A stretch of 64,000 nucleotides of DNA from Cryptomeria japonica (Eukaryota; Streptophyta; Pinopsida; Cupressales; Cupressaceae). The stretch lies in assembly GCF_030272615.1 (NCBI RefSeq), contig NC_081406.1:476686900-476750899 (forward strand). Direction: 5' to 3'. Positions 1 through 11,807 of the stretch are shown here, in pieces; the first letter of the stretch is position 1, and the number at the start of each line of letters is the position of its first letter. Below the pieces are notes generated by a model. It searched no databases. It worked only from the letters and a program-made list of their open reading frames with translations, and was not told the DNA's origin. Made by a program: the position numbers and the translations under genes.

Positions 1-157
1 ATTCTGTTAATGGATAATGACATTCATAGAGGATTTATAAATAATGTTGACAAAATAGTTGTTTGTGCAAATTGATAATTGTTAATTGAGTTTAAGGGCT
101 AATACGTGTTGTATGACTTCCGTTTAGCCTTGCGACTTCCAGGAGTAAGTCGGAGCC
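1..157 (+). other. Internal 3' end of gypsy element I
   Basis: This stretch lies directly upstream of a polypurine tract and an LTR start, so it is the untranslated 3' end of an LTR retrotransposon whose body lies left of the window. I see no coding sequence in it. Confidence 0.55.
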
Positions 158-170
158 TTGGGGGGGAGAA
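158..170 (+). other. Polypurine tract of element I
   Basis: TTGGGGGGGAGAA abuts TGTAATGCCCC, the LTR start. A G-rich polypurine run touching a TG... boundary is the usual plus-strand primer for reverse transcription. It fixes the orientation (plus) and identifies the following LTR as the 3' copy. Confidence 0.75.
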
Positions 171-3100
171 TGTAATGCCCCTACCCTGGTCAGACTTGTA
201 AAACCCATTTGACCTTGATTGACTTCCTATGTGGCATTCTTGAATGGTAGGTTAACCATGATGCAATGTGGAGTTTAGATAATATAAATAATCGTGCATA
301 CCTACTATTGTGCTTTTGCATCGATTCTTGTGTAAATGTAATTATTTCCTAACTCTTGTGATAAATCTCGAGCTAATGCCTTCATTGAATATGTATATGT
401 ATATGTATGCTTGCGTGATTCATGGGTGCAGGAGATTGCAGGTACAACACTGCTTAGGGCGAGGTTCATCTCCTCCGGGCTTCGCAGGTTTGAGTAAACC
501 TCCTCCATCCTCAGAATTCGGATTTTGGGGTCATAAAACTCTCGTCTTGCCTTAGCCATGGTCAGGTAAGCGTTGTGTGTGGTTCGTGGGGCTTTCTTTT
601 CATTGGGTTACGTGTCATGTGATTTGGTGGACTTCCTCGGTTTGCATGCCATGCACGGGGTAAGTGGAGTTTGCTATCCCAAGTATTTAATTCAATTTAA
701 TGAGTGAATGTACGCATTTGTAATTTAGAAATTTAAAATAGGTAGTTCCTTTTATACGATTAATCGTTAATTTAAAGAGATCGCTTTAATTATAACTGTA
801 GCAAGCTTAAAGTATTTGACTTGAATTAATGTGTTCATTTATGCATTAGTAGTTGAGAAAATTAGAATAAATAGGTTTCTTTCATGAGATTAGTCATTTA
901 TTAAAAAGGTCACTTTATTATGTTGTAGCGAGTTAATTTAATAGTTAATTTTAATAATAACGAAATTCAATGAGTTATGCGTTTTAGAAAGGAAAGATTT
1001 AAAGTCATTGGGAAATAGAAATAAATTAATCATTTTTGCATTTTGGAAGAGAAAGGGTAAATTTTATTATTTAAAAGAAATTATTTTTTTTACTTGTAAA
1101 GCTAATATAGTATAAAGGATTCATTTTTGGAAATTTAAATTAATTTAAATACCTTACCCTTGTTAATAGTTCAAAATATAAATGTTGGCTAAAGTAATAT
1201 GGAGAAATTAAAATTAGAATTAAATAAGAAATAGAGGCATTTTAATTTTAATTAGAAAAGCGAATAAGATGTATTGAATAGTGGAAAGAAATGATTTTCC
1301 ATTCTGATTCTCTTTTATTTTAAAAAAATAAATGCCTAAATTCTAAATTGAAAATTAGGTCAAAAAAAAAAGAGGTTCCTCATTTTAACCTAGTTTTGGA
1401 AATATTTTGGGGGTTCTCTTTTTGGGATCTTTTGGGAATGGAGATGGGGGAACTTTGGGGAGAAAAAAATGGAGATTTTCTTTGAGTTGCAGGTGGAGCT
1501 CTTCATCAAAACTCTTCCCGAAATGTGTTTGGAGGTAGGGTTCTTGTTTATCTTTTATTTTATTTTAAATCAAAAGAAATGTGTTTGATTCTTCCTTAAA
1601 ATCTGAGTTCTAGTTTTGAAAATAACGGTGGACATTGGATCAAGATTCTGTTATTGTTTTATGATTTAGCAAATCTTACCTATCTGAAAGTTATTGTTTG
1701 TTTTCTTGAGGAAAATCATGAATTTTGTTTTGAAATTTTTCCCCATTCTGATATTTTGGTCATTCTGGAAAAATATGGGTCTGTGATAAAAATAAAATAA
1801 AATGATGGGGGATTTCGTTTCTTTTTTATATATCTTTATTTAAAGATTTTATTGATATAATCTGGACTATAAAACGGATCATGAAAATAACTATCAAAAA
1901 AAAAAAGGAGAAAAAAAAAATTATTTGGGGGTTTCGGGGGGGAACCGAAGCTCAACCCACCCCTCCCCACGGTGTCGTTCGCAGTCGTTTGGCACCACAC
2001 AGTGGAGGCCGCAGCAACCCCCGGCTCCACTGTGTGGAGGCCGAAGGGGCTGCGACCCCATGGTGGCCGCAGTAACCCCGGCTCCACTGTGGGTGGAGGC
2101 CGAGGGCCTGTGTCCCTCGTGGAGGCCGCAGTCCTTGCGGCTAGGGTTTGGCCGCCTCCCTTTCTTTTGCCTTTCTTTTGTTTTTATGTTTTTCCTTTTT
2201 TTCTTTAAAAAGGTTTTAATAAAATTTAGTTAAGTGGTAAATAAAGCAAAATTTAAATAATAATATAAATATATTAAAAAGCAATATATTTTATTATTAT
2301 TACAATTTGGTGGTTTAATAAACTTAGTTTTAGCGATAATAAAATGAAATTAAAATAATAATATAAATATATTAAAAGTAATATATTTTATTATTATTAA
2401 GACTTGGTGGTGATTTAGTTTCTATTAAGTAGTAATCATTAATAATGGAATAAAATATAAATTAAAATATATGCTAAATTAGACAGTATCTATTTAGCAT
2501 ATATTATTAATGAAATATTAATCATTGGTTCCATTATAGCAATTATTTCATTGATTTATCAATTGTTGAAATGTTGTCATTTTTTTAAAAAGTAAGTAAA
2601 TATTGGGATTTATGTATATGCTATTGAATTAAGCAAATGATGAATTTTCTCTTAAATTGTATGAAAGGGAACTTTAAATTGTAGGAAGACGTTTTTTCCC
2701 ATTTCTTTATTTAATATTTAATGTACCTTGTCCCTATTTATATAAGGGTAAATTTTGTGTTGCTAGGATGGAGGTTAGAGTATGGTTGAAACAAATAAAC
2801 AACTTGTCATTAGTGTTTATCCAAGGATTAAATAATTTGTTTAGATGCTTAAGTCAACTTGAGAAAATGTTGTATTTACCCATTAACGCTTGAGCATGGC
2901 TTAATATTTTGGTAATCTTTATGTCTATTATAATAGCATGTCCTTGATAGGTATGTTGTGTCCCTATTGACTGATTGTTTTTGTCTGGTCATCGTCGGTC
3001 AAGTCTCCATTTAGGTTGTCGACAGTTAAGAAATCCTTGTTTTTGCTTTGATGTATTTAGTAGGATCCGCTTCAAAAGGGATCATTATGTAATATTCGAC

Positions 3101-4727
3101 CGAGGTGGTTGTTGTATATTGGTTGTGCTCGCCTAAGTGGCAAAGATGTAAAAGACATGTAAATTATGTATTCCTAATGATTTTAAATGCCAGAGGGGTC
3201 TTGCAGTTGAGCAGACCCGGAGATGTAGCCCTTAGGGGTGAATTCCGAGATCATATCCGTGTTATGTGATGCCTTGTTTCTTTTATTTCGTACTTTAAGT
3301 TATCATGTATGGTTGCTTTTCATAAGTGTATGGTGGGAATTTAATGAAGCTAAATCAAACCGCATAAAATTATTCATCTTGATAAATGTAGTAATCAGGT
3401 TCATAAAACATTGTAAGTATGATTATGGAAAAGAATTTGGTTTATGTTAATTAAAGGAAATAATGGTGGAAAGAATCTCATTAGGATGCCTTTATTGTTT
3501 TAGCTTGATATAAGTTGGTAAATTGATCGAATGTGTATGGGTAACAAAGTTAGTACTAATGTTGTAATCTCTAAGTTGAAATCTAAAGGATGAACATCAT
3601 ATAGGTATTTACTTTTTATCTTCTTAAATGAGTATCGCCATGTTAATCATACTTCACTATATTGGATGAATTTGTTTAGTTATTTATGTTTTAATCTTAA
3701 CAAATAATCCTTACCAAATTAACTTGATAATTGGGTGACCTCAACTATTTATCCATAATTATAACCCTAATAAAAGAATCTCCTTATGATTGCTAAATTG
3801 AACTGAAAAGGGAAGTATTCGTATAGTTGCTTATATCTTAATCTTAGTAAAATTATCTCTTCATATTAACTACATTTAACTAAAAAGAGTGACATGCAAC
3901 AAAATAGTTATATTCTAATCCTAATGGAAGAACGTCACTATGAACTTATATTTTAATCCTATATTAATGAATATCATCTTGCTAACTATATCTTAACTAA
4001 AGGGATGAACTCATGTGTTCCTATTTACATTTTCACCTTAATGAATTTAGTCCTTCGATTAGCAATATTAAAACTTCAATGAATGAACCCTATGGCTAAT
4101 TTCATTTTATCCTCCATAAAAGAAGTACGACTCATTAGTTGGTTATGCTTGAATTCAAATGAAGGGACCTCACTCTACTAATGGAAGTTTAATCCTAAAT
4201 GAACGAATCTCATCTTATTAACCATACTTTTAATATTTAAGAAAGATATCAAATGTGGGTGGTTATCTTAAAACCAAATGAATGAACTTCGTATATTAAT
4301 CGCATTGAACCTTAAGGAAGGTCTCTTTAAATAATTAGGTGTTAATGTGCATTGAGTAAATAACCTCACGATGGCCTCCTATCCACCCCAAATAAATGAA
4401 TGCTTCCAAAGATTCTAAGACATCAACTTAACGAACATAAATATATGTCCATGTCTTATGCATTATCTCATAAATAAGATATCCAGCTTATTGGGTCATT
4501 TGACACGAGTTGAGTCAGGTGTAAGGATACATAATCGCATTGGGAAACTCCTGAGGTCCGTTTAGTCTTCCGCTGTGTTATCTAAGTTTTAGATAACTCC
4601 AAATTATCTTAATGTTGTAACTTATTATTAACACTGGTAACTATTATTATTATAAAAAAAAAATATTTACACTCTATTTGAGTGTTTTTAACTTAAACCC
4701 TTAGGGGTTTCCTGGCGGGGCATTACA
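171..4727 (+). repeat. 3' LTR of gypsy-type element I (4.56 kb)
   Basis: The segment begins TGTAATGCCCC (171-181) and ends GGGGCATTACA (4717-4727), a perfect 11-bp inverted match that marks both LTR ends. A polypurine tract precedes it and interrupted copia gag sequence resumes immediately after it. The 4557-bp length is large for a plant LTR. The interior is AT-rich and non-coding; the short ORFs in it look incidental. The other LTR and the pol genes would lie left of the window, so assignment to gypsy rests on size, termini and tract only. A TATATAAG at about 2739 is a weak promoter candidate. Confidence 0.75.
2000..2140 (+). repeat. GC-rich tandem repeat inside the element I LTR
   Basis: About four degenerate units of 26-32 bp share the core GTGGAGGCCG and GGCTCCACTGT. 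The patch is strongly GC-rich against an AT-rich surround. ORFs crossing it in several frames are a by-product of the repeat. Confidence 0.7.
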
Positions 4728-5037
4728 TGTAACCCTTAATCTCATCAACTTGACCATACAATTTCTAAAAAATATCCCAAGCCTCTTTAACTGTTGTACA
4801 CTTATCAATATTAAAAATGAGGTCATCTGATACATACTTTCTAAGAGTTCCAAGTGCCATAGCATTCTTAGTAAGCCATTCAATTTTTGCATTAGGATCA
4901 ACCTTAGGATCAGGTGGTGTTGTAATAGTTCCATTTACATAATGAATGAGTCCTTTTTCCAGTAGTTTACTCCAAGCCTTAATATTCCATGATGCATAAT
5001 TATGAGGAGTTAAAAGTGGAAATTTAGGAGAACCCAT
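4728..5037 (-). pseudogene. Copia gag N-terminus (element J), truncated
   Basis: Translated on the minus strand from 5037, the product starts MGSPKFPLLTPHNYASW and continues through a W-x3-M/L...G..HY..G segment, then a T-V-KEAWDIF motif. This is the start of Ty1/copia gag (DUF4219/UBN2 type). A TAG stop at about 4765 follows KEAWDIF, and the same frame then continues (KLYGQVDEIK) to 4728, where the element I LTR begins. The rest of gag and pol would therefore lie left of element I, outside the window. The start is supported by the primer site and LTR 0.8 kb upstream. Dead copy. Confidence 0.8.
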
Positions 5038-5849
5038 AGCACCAAAATAAAAATAAACTCAAGATAGAGAGAGTCACAATCACACAAGACACCCCCCCAA
5101 ATTCACTCAATCAAGAAACCCCTCCCAAAATGGTGATTTGGCACTTTATACTTAGTGCGTATACAATGGGCCACTTGTAAAACAAGGCAAAGTGGACTTC
5201 TGATTTCAATTTACAACTTCTCAAAATGAGATATAAGAGACTTCAACAAATATTGTTAGGGATCTAAACTGAGATCCAAGTGAAATGCAAGTACCAAATA
5301 GGCCAAAAATGACCAAATACTGAAAGTACAATTTCTACTCAAAATCACTACAAACAAATGGCAAATTATGAAAGTAGACAAAAAATTATGCACTCTCAAT
5401 AAAAACGGCACCTGAAAAGGAGTCCATATGAGACCAAATGAAGCCTCCAAAGTTGTAAAAATTAGGATTTCACGATTTCCAAAAACCATGTATCCAAAAA
5501 CTAGAAAACTCTTGCGCTACTATATAGATCATGAAATTCTACCCCAAAACAAAAACAATTTCTCAAAAAAAGGAGTCTGGATGAGTGAGATATCACTATT
5601 TGAAAATTGTCTTCAAAATTATACTTTTTGGAAAAATTTCGCCACAGCTTCAAACTTCAAATGCCTCTAGATTTGGCCTCCGAAGTCTGATTTGGATGAA
5701 ACAACAGACAAAATTGACTTTTTTGGACTTCCTGAATCCAATGGTGACCTCAGATTTGACCCATCAAGCTTCAGTAATAACCTACAATAGAAAGCACCAA
5801 AATTCAAACCCCAAATTTCTCTCAATTGGCAAACCAATGACCCTCTAAT
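5038..5849 (-). other. Leader of copia element J
   Basis: Untranslated leader between the primer binding site and the gag start on the minus strand. No frame is convincingly coding; the short ORFs here do not resemble retroelement proteins. Confidence 0.5.
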
Positions 5850-5862
5850 GACTCTGATACCA
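5850..5862 (-). other. Primer binding site of element J
   Basis: The minus strand reads TGGTATCAGAGTC, a near match to the TGGTATCAGAGC initiator-Met tRNA primer site typical of plant copia elements. It directly follows an LTR end reading ...CTCACA. This sets element J's orientation as minus. Confidence 0.85.
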
Positions 5863-6345
5863 TGTGAGATTTGGACCAACTCTGATAGAATGTGAGATTT
5901 TGCCAAGATCTAGAGGCAATGGAAAACACAAATAAGGGAGAACAAAATAGATGATAGAAATAAACTGTATTCTATCAAGATGAAAATACGATCAACTGGA
6001 TCATCAAGCGTTACATACAATGAATATGAGCTTTCTTATTTAGGCAAGGCTATATGGATATATGAGCACACAAACATGACATGTGGCTCAATAAGAAACA
6101 AGGGTAGGTAGGAAATAGGTGTGGTAGGTAGGAGAAATAATATAATACTCCACATGAGGTGGATCACCCACCGAATGTGGAATGTAACAACAAGATAAGT
6201 CCACAAAAGGTGGAAATTCTCCTACACACACTATCCCAATGTGGCATAAACACCCAAGTATCTCATACCCAAACTACTATGAAATGCATTTCCTAAGTAA
6301 ACTTAAGTAAGGTGTAATAATATCCAAGATGAATAATTATTTACA
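5863..6345 (-). repeat. 5' LTR of copia element J (outer end approximate)
   Basis: On the plus strand it opens TGTGAGATTTGG right after the primer site. The outer end lies near 6345, where sequence shared with the A LTRs (GGTATTTTGTAACATG...) begins. The first 60 bp hold a partial duplication of the primer-site/LTR junction with a period near 28 bp (ACTCTGATA at 5851 and 5879), so the true boundary could be the second copy at about 5891. Confidence 0.55.
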
Positions 6346-7412
6346 CCAAAAAGAGATAGGTATTTTGTAACATGTAACATAAGATACATAATCAGTTTCA
6401 TCATATTATCAAAATCATAAGTGACTCCAAAATTTTGAGATTTCGGGGTTCTCGGGTCTATTTATTGATGATTTCGGCATTTTGGGGTTCCGGGGTTTCG
6501 AGATTCTACTTAACTGTTACAAAACCAACGCTCACTTTTCACTTCCGTAATGATGCTCCAGAAGTAGGTATTTCATAATTTTGAGATTCCAGGGTTTCAG
6601 GGTTCATTATTGAGGATTTCGAGATTTCAGGGTTCTGGGGTTCATTATTGAGGATTTCAAGATTTTGGGATTCCGAAATTTCGGGGTTCATTATTGATGA
6701 TTTTGTGATTTCGGGGTTCTAGGGTCCATTATTGAGGATTTCAAGATTTCGGGATTCCAGGGTTCTGGGGTTCATTATTGAGGATTTTGGTATTTTGGGG
6801 TTTTGGGGTTCATTATTGAGGATTTCGGGATTTCAAGATTCTGGGGTTCATTATAGAGGATTTCGGGATTCTGGAGTTCTGGGGTTCATTATTGATGATT
6901 TCAAGATTTTGAGGTTCTGAGGTCCATTAAGGATTTCGGGAATCCGAGAAACAAGGCCAACAACCTATGGATCAATAAAAGTCAATTTTATTGAAAGCAT
7001 GAAATCTAACTCTGAACCCTAAACTACAAAAATAGGAAACACGAAAAAAAAATGAGAAAACAAGGATAAGGAAATGAAAGACCAACCTGGAAAAGGAAGG
7101 GGGAAAGAAACACAAACAAGCAATGATAGTTGGCCAACAATGACCAAGGAGAAGACACACAATGAAGACTTTGGGGTTTCGGGGTTTCGGGGTTCCACTT
7201 AACTGTTACAAAACTAGCGCTCACTGCTCACTTCCATGACAATACCCCAAGGGCGGGTATTTTGTAACATGCAAAAATGATACAAAATACAAGCAACATC
7301 CAAGGTTCTAAAGTGCAAACGAAAAGGAAATAGGAATAAAACAAAGTGAAGCAAAAAGGGTTTCCCAAGCTTGAGAAGCAAAAATTTGGGGTTTGTTATG
7401 CAATGTATAACA
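6346..7412 (+). repeat. 5' LTR of element A (left part cut off by J)
   Basis: This block matches 13470-14505 almost feature for feature: the AAGATACATAATCAGTTTCA start, a minisatellite, GAAACAAGGCCAACAAC, ATTTTATTGAAAGCATGAAATC, ACTAGCGCTCACT and a final ...ATAACA. It is followed by a primer binding site, so it is the 5' LTR of a plus-strand element. Its left part is missing because copia J inserted in it. ORFs on the minus strand here are chance products of the repeat. Confidence 0.7.
6440..6945 (+). repeat. Minisatellite GGGGTTCATTATTGAGGATTT
   Basis: Irregular tandem units are built from GGGGTTCATTATTGAGGATT followed by TTCGGGATTTC-like filler, with variable spacing. The same array occurs at 13680-14050 in the other LTR copy. 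Confidence 0.8.
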
Positions 7413-7430
7413 ATTGGCGACTTCGCTAGG
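7413..7430 (+). other. Primer binding site of element A
   Basis: ATTGGCGACTTCGCTAGG follows the LTR end ...GTATAACA. TTGGCGACT...CTGGG-like sites are common in plant gypsy elements. I do not assign the tRNA. Confidence 0.65.
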
Positions 7431-8718
7431 AAAATGCCTCCATGCATTTTCAAGCACTTAACCCTTCAAGAACCAAGAATCTCTAGTTTATGGTCATACA
7501 AGACAACTCAAAGAAAACCAACATAATCTAACCCCAACACACCAAAGAGTCCCAAGTTACAACTAAAACTGTAAGTGTGTGCAAATGATTCATTAACCAT
7601 CCATTGATTTTTGTTACAACCAAGCAAGGTAGACTTTATCCAGGCTACGTAGGTGAAGTATGTAGTTACCAACGTGCAATGATATATTAGGCATAGCTTT
7701 GCTGCGAGCCATGCATCTATAGCCTCAATAGAGATACCTCTAGTTCATCTCAAGTATTGCTCCACTGCCAGCCAGACATCTATAGCCCTGGTGGAGGTAC
7801 ATGAATGACCCTTGTGAATTGAGATTTGATAATTCTTTCTTCTTTCCTTTTTGTAATCTTCTTTATTCTTTCTTTTTTTTTCTTATTTTATGATGATTAC
7901 ATTCTTTTCTCACTTTTTCTCAATCCTCAAACAATGAAGTTCGACACTAGGTTGGGAACCACGATGGACATCGTGAAGGGAACATAAACCTTTGGATTTT
8001 TCACCTTGGATAGAGATTACCAGACTTGATATAAACTAACTCATGAATTTCTTAAGATGTGTATTTCATGATAGGTCTTCAACTGCTTCCTAAAACTTAG
8101 AAATGCACTATGTCAAGATACATGCTAGCACTTTCAAGATTGAAAAGTATGAAAGTAAACTAAAGTTTCTAAGGCAAGTGACTGATCAAGTATCCAAAAA
8201 TACATGTAGCAAACTCCTAACTTGGTCACTCTCTGTTATACCCCTTTACACAGAAATCCAACTTCCACCTTAGAACAAGGAGCCCCAAACAAAATAAAGG
8301 GAAGAAACAAGGACACAAGAAAAGAGCAATGAAACAGGAAAGAGCCACACACAAGAGAACAACAACACCAAGCGAAAAGAAAGAACAAGGAAAAAGGAGG
8401 AAGAAACAAGAGAACAAAACAAAAATACAAGAAACTAAACAAGACACAACACTGACAAACAAGAAGACCAAAAGACATGAAAGACCAAACAACAAGGAAA
8501 AGCAACAAAAAAAAAAAGAAAACTAAACTAATCCTATCTAGCTAGCCTAAACTAACACTACACCAGCTTAAGACTTGATCTTAACAAAATGGGACAACAA
8601 AAATTTTGACCACTTCTTGATTGATTCTTCATTATGTTCAGCAGTAACAACTTAGTTGGCCAAGTCCTAAGTCTAGCAAATTCAAATTTGTACTCAAAAA
8701 TGTAAAATTTTAACAATT
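7431..8718 (+). other. Leader of element A, non-coding
   Basis: There is no gag-like frame on the plus strand. A T-rich stretch lies at about 7830-7910 and a purine-rich run at 8270-8525, which generates the Lys-rich and, on the other strand, Phe/Leu-rich chance ORFs. A TGTTATACCCC at 8234 resembles an LTR terminus, but no partner was found. Confidence 0.4.
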
Positions 8719-11190
8719 TCAATTCATTTTGAGATCACAAACTTTAAACATCAACAATTGTGGGTCTTCATTATGACCGTGATCTACCCACAAACATGTT
8801 GGTATTCCCCCCACCTCATATTCAAATATAAAGTAATCAACGCATGGAGGGAAAAGGAAGGAAGCCACCTGATTTGATTGTGTTGTAGGTGCATGCTCTC
8901 GCACAGTGACTTTGTCCTTATAAGTTCCCAACTCGAGGTGCAACTTGTATTCCCACTCAGGTTCATACATGTCAAGAGAAACAACATCCATTAGCAATGT
9001 GATATGTTGGTCATCAACATTAACTTTAACTTTCACCACATCATTATCATGAAGAACAACACCAAGCAGTGAACTGGGACACTTTACTTCTAATAGACTA
9101 TTTACTTCAAACCCCTCTTCTAGTAAGTCAAAATATTTAAGTTCATTATTCTCCAGATTATTAAAATCAGAATGTTTACCTTCAACGTTACCTACCATGG
9201 CAATCTCCCAAGCCATTACAAAGTCTAGACAACTTACCTTGGAATGTGATTCCAAAGGATGAATCCTACATGAATCACATGTTGCGTGAGCAGCTATGAT
9301 GACTCATCTCTATTGTCATTTACATTACTTCTACTGAGGTAGGTTGCATGTTATCTTTTCCTTGAAAAGTTTGAAACTCCTCTTCATGATGTACAACTTC
9401 AATTCCCTACACAAAATCATCAACATTAGCAATTGCATTACCAAGGTTATGAGTAACTAATGAATAAGATATTTCTCCTGAAAGTTCATTGGAATGTGTG
9501 AACTCAAATGAAGACTTCCCTATTTTATGTTTTTGGTCCTGGTGAAGCACTTCCATTTTTAACTTTGTCTCTTGCATACACTTTTCAATTCCTCCCACTC
9601 CTTCAACCTAGAACATATCACAAATACTTTGTTGGAATAAGAGGTTAGTCTCATGTATGTATGTGTTTGCATTGTTATTTATCACGACTTCTAACTCTCT
9701 CTCTCATGACTGGCATAAATTTTATTCACACATTCATCAAAAAATCTTTGGCAAGTTTGAATGTAGTTTTGACTTGTTTCTACATTTGCATCAAAAGTCT
9801 CAACATCTAAGTCATTGTTACAAAAAGGGAAGAGTTCTTCCACTACTTTGTTCAAGAATATACTACATTCCCTTCCGTCATTAACACTATCTTCAACCAA
9901 ATCAACACAATGTGTACATTCCAATGAGCAACTCATATCATCCTTGGTCATGAAAACATTCTCAAACACATCACTGTTGTCTAAACAAGAGAACTCATCA
10001 TTACTATTTTCAATCACTTCCAAATCTTCTCTAAAATCACATTCCTTGATTATGAAGTCCATACCAAGATCAGCATTATCAACCTCTAAACATGAAAGAT
10101 TATCATTCATAACTTTTTCCAAGAAATCATCCATTTTTGAATCATCTTCTTTACAAATCAAATCCATACTCAAATCTAGTTCAACCTCATCATGTGGGAC
10201 TAATTCAATACTCATTTGATTAGGATCAGAAGAGTCGGTCATTAACATACCAGCTTTGTCCTTGCTTATAGTGATATCTCCATCATGCTAGTCTTTGTCA
10301 ATTTACTCCTTATGGGGGTTTGTTTGTGAGTCTTCTTGTGATATGTAAAAAGGGAATTTCTCTTTGAATTCATTTGCCCAATTATCTTCCAACGGAGTGA
10401 ATACTTCTACAAATTTAATTTCCTCCTTCAAGCATAGGTCCATTCTTTTAAGGAAAACAAAAGTTAGCTTCACAATGCTTGTTTGTGAGGTGTATTCTAC
10501 AGCCATCTAATAATGCAATGTCAACCATACACTTGGAAACACCCATTTCTTTTAGATGTCGATTCAAGCTACTATGTGCAAATAGAATGTCTTTGAAGGA
10601 ATAAAAAAATTTCTCAACTTTGTTCTGTGATTGGTTACTATGGAAATCATGTTGAGAATGTACTTGAAACTTTTTACTTGTTGATTCTCCATTATAACAT
10701 TGTTGGGGCAACATTATTGACACTCCAAATTCTTTACAACTTTCTTCCAAACAAGTCGTTGAATCTCTTCCAAATCTGATTTTATGTTTGTAATCAAAAT
10801 TTGCAGCCACGTCTTCATTTTCGAGCAATTGGTTCATGTGGTATGGTTGATCATTAACTTCAGCAACAACAACTTCATTTTGATCTATTATTTTTCTTCC
10901 TAAATCATTAGCAAAGGAAGAAGTTACAGGCATAAAAATTTCATTAGCAGGTGTAGTATTTTCAATCACGTTTGACAATTGCATTTGGTGATTGTAGTTT
11001 GGCTAATCTATTGTGCTATTTGAAGTCACAGTGGGCAGATTTGGGACATTATAGTTTTTGAATGCTTGGTGTTGGATAGGCATGGTGTGTGCCTAAGCAC
11101 AAGTTTGTACATACAACCAACCCCCTAACATATTTTCATTAAAATGGTAAAAATTATTATTCACAACATCATACCCAGATTGTGTTAAGA
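8719..11190 (-). pseudogene. Unrecognised coding remnants downstream of H gag
   Basis: Minus-strand open stretches follow one another: 10984-10448 (178 codons), 10506-10303, 10248-9691 (185 codons, very rich in Asp/Glu/Asn), 9598-9407 and 9255-8719 (178 codons, ending in a V-D-H-G-H-N-E-D-P-Q-L-L segment). Their density and shared strand exceed chance in AT-rich DNA and suggest one decayed polypeptide of roughly 700-800 residues read after gag. I recognise no protease, RT, RNase H or integrase motif. It may be the extra gene of a non-autonomous gag-type element. Function unknown. Confidence 0.5.
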
Positions 11191-11718
11191 TTAAGTATAT
11201 TCCAAGTGCTTGATGTACATCATTGACTTCACCAAAACTTTTAATCTTTTCTGCAAACGTATTACCAATACCCAAAAGTAATGACCTTTTAAAAATCTTG
11301 CATCTATTACTCTTCTTGTAGATTGAACTCTTTGATACATAAGCAAGAATCTACGATTGAATTGAGTAATTGAGTCACCAGATACTCTTTTCACATTTGC
11401 AAATTGAATTAGTGCATCTTCCAATCTTGTGAAAGGATCAAATTGACTTAAGAAAAGGAATTGAAATTCATGTCATTAACAAATCAAGCTAGGAGAAAGA
11501 CTTACATACCATTGTGATGTTGAACCTTGAATAATTTGCACAAACAAGTTGCAAGCAACATCCTTCATTGTGCTTTGAAGAAAAAACACTTGATGTTTAA
11601 AAACATTTACATGGTTTGAAGAACTTTGTCCATTTTCAGGAAAGAACTTGTGAAGCCCATTATATGCATGATGAGGAATTGTATGCACAATCTCAGGTAT
11701 GCACAACTGACTACCCAT
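11191..11718 (-). pseudogene. gag of element H (gypsy-like), frameshifted
   Basis: From 11718 the minus strand encodes a protein in which FVQIIQGSTSQWYVSLSPS is followed, after a frameshift near 11425-11470, by DALIQF...SITQFNRRFLLMYQR. These match the L..L.G.A..W...L and F..RF..L blocks of the retrotransposon gag domain (PF03732 type). A primer-like site and LTR-like end lie just upstream on the same strand (11786-11808). The reading then runs into the unrecognised region rather than into pol. Confidence 0.65.
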
Positions 11719-11785
11719 TGGATTTAAACTTTCCTAAGGTCTAACTCACTTTAACTTAAGCAACTAATTCAGAATTCATTACCAG

Positions 11786-11803
11786 CCCTCCTTCTAGCAC
11801 CAA
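11786..11803 (-). other. Primer binding site-like sequence of element H
   Basis: The minus strand reads TTGGTGCTAGAAGGAGGG, four bases after an LTR-like end ...CGTCAACA. Position and form fit a primer site. The tRNA is not assigned. Confidence 0.5.
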
Positions 11804-11807
11804 TTTT

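Noticed and set aside
5850-5862. tRNA gene fragment
   Set aside because: Only the 13-base complement of a tRNA 3' end is present, at an LTR border, so it is a primer binding site. No cloverleaf could be drawn here or elsewhere in the window.
6440-6945. CRISPR-like spaced repeats
   Set aside because: Units vary in length and sequence, fillers are themselves related, and the array is duplicated in both LTRs of A. It is a minisatellite.
8226-8526. Phe/Leu/Cys-rich minus-strand ORF resembling a membrane protein, and a Lys-rich plus-strand ORF
   Set aside because: Both are the two readings of one purine-rich stretch. Neither has a codon pattern or context of a gene.
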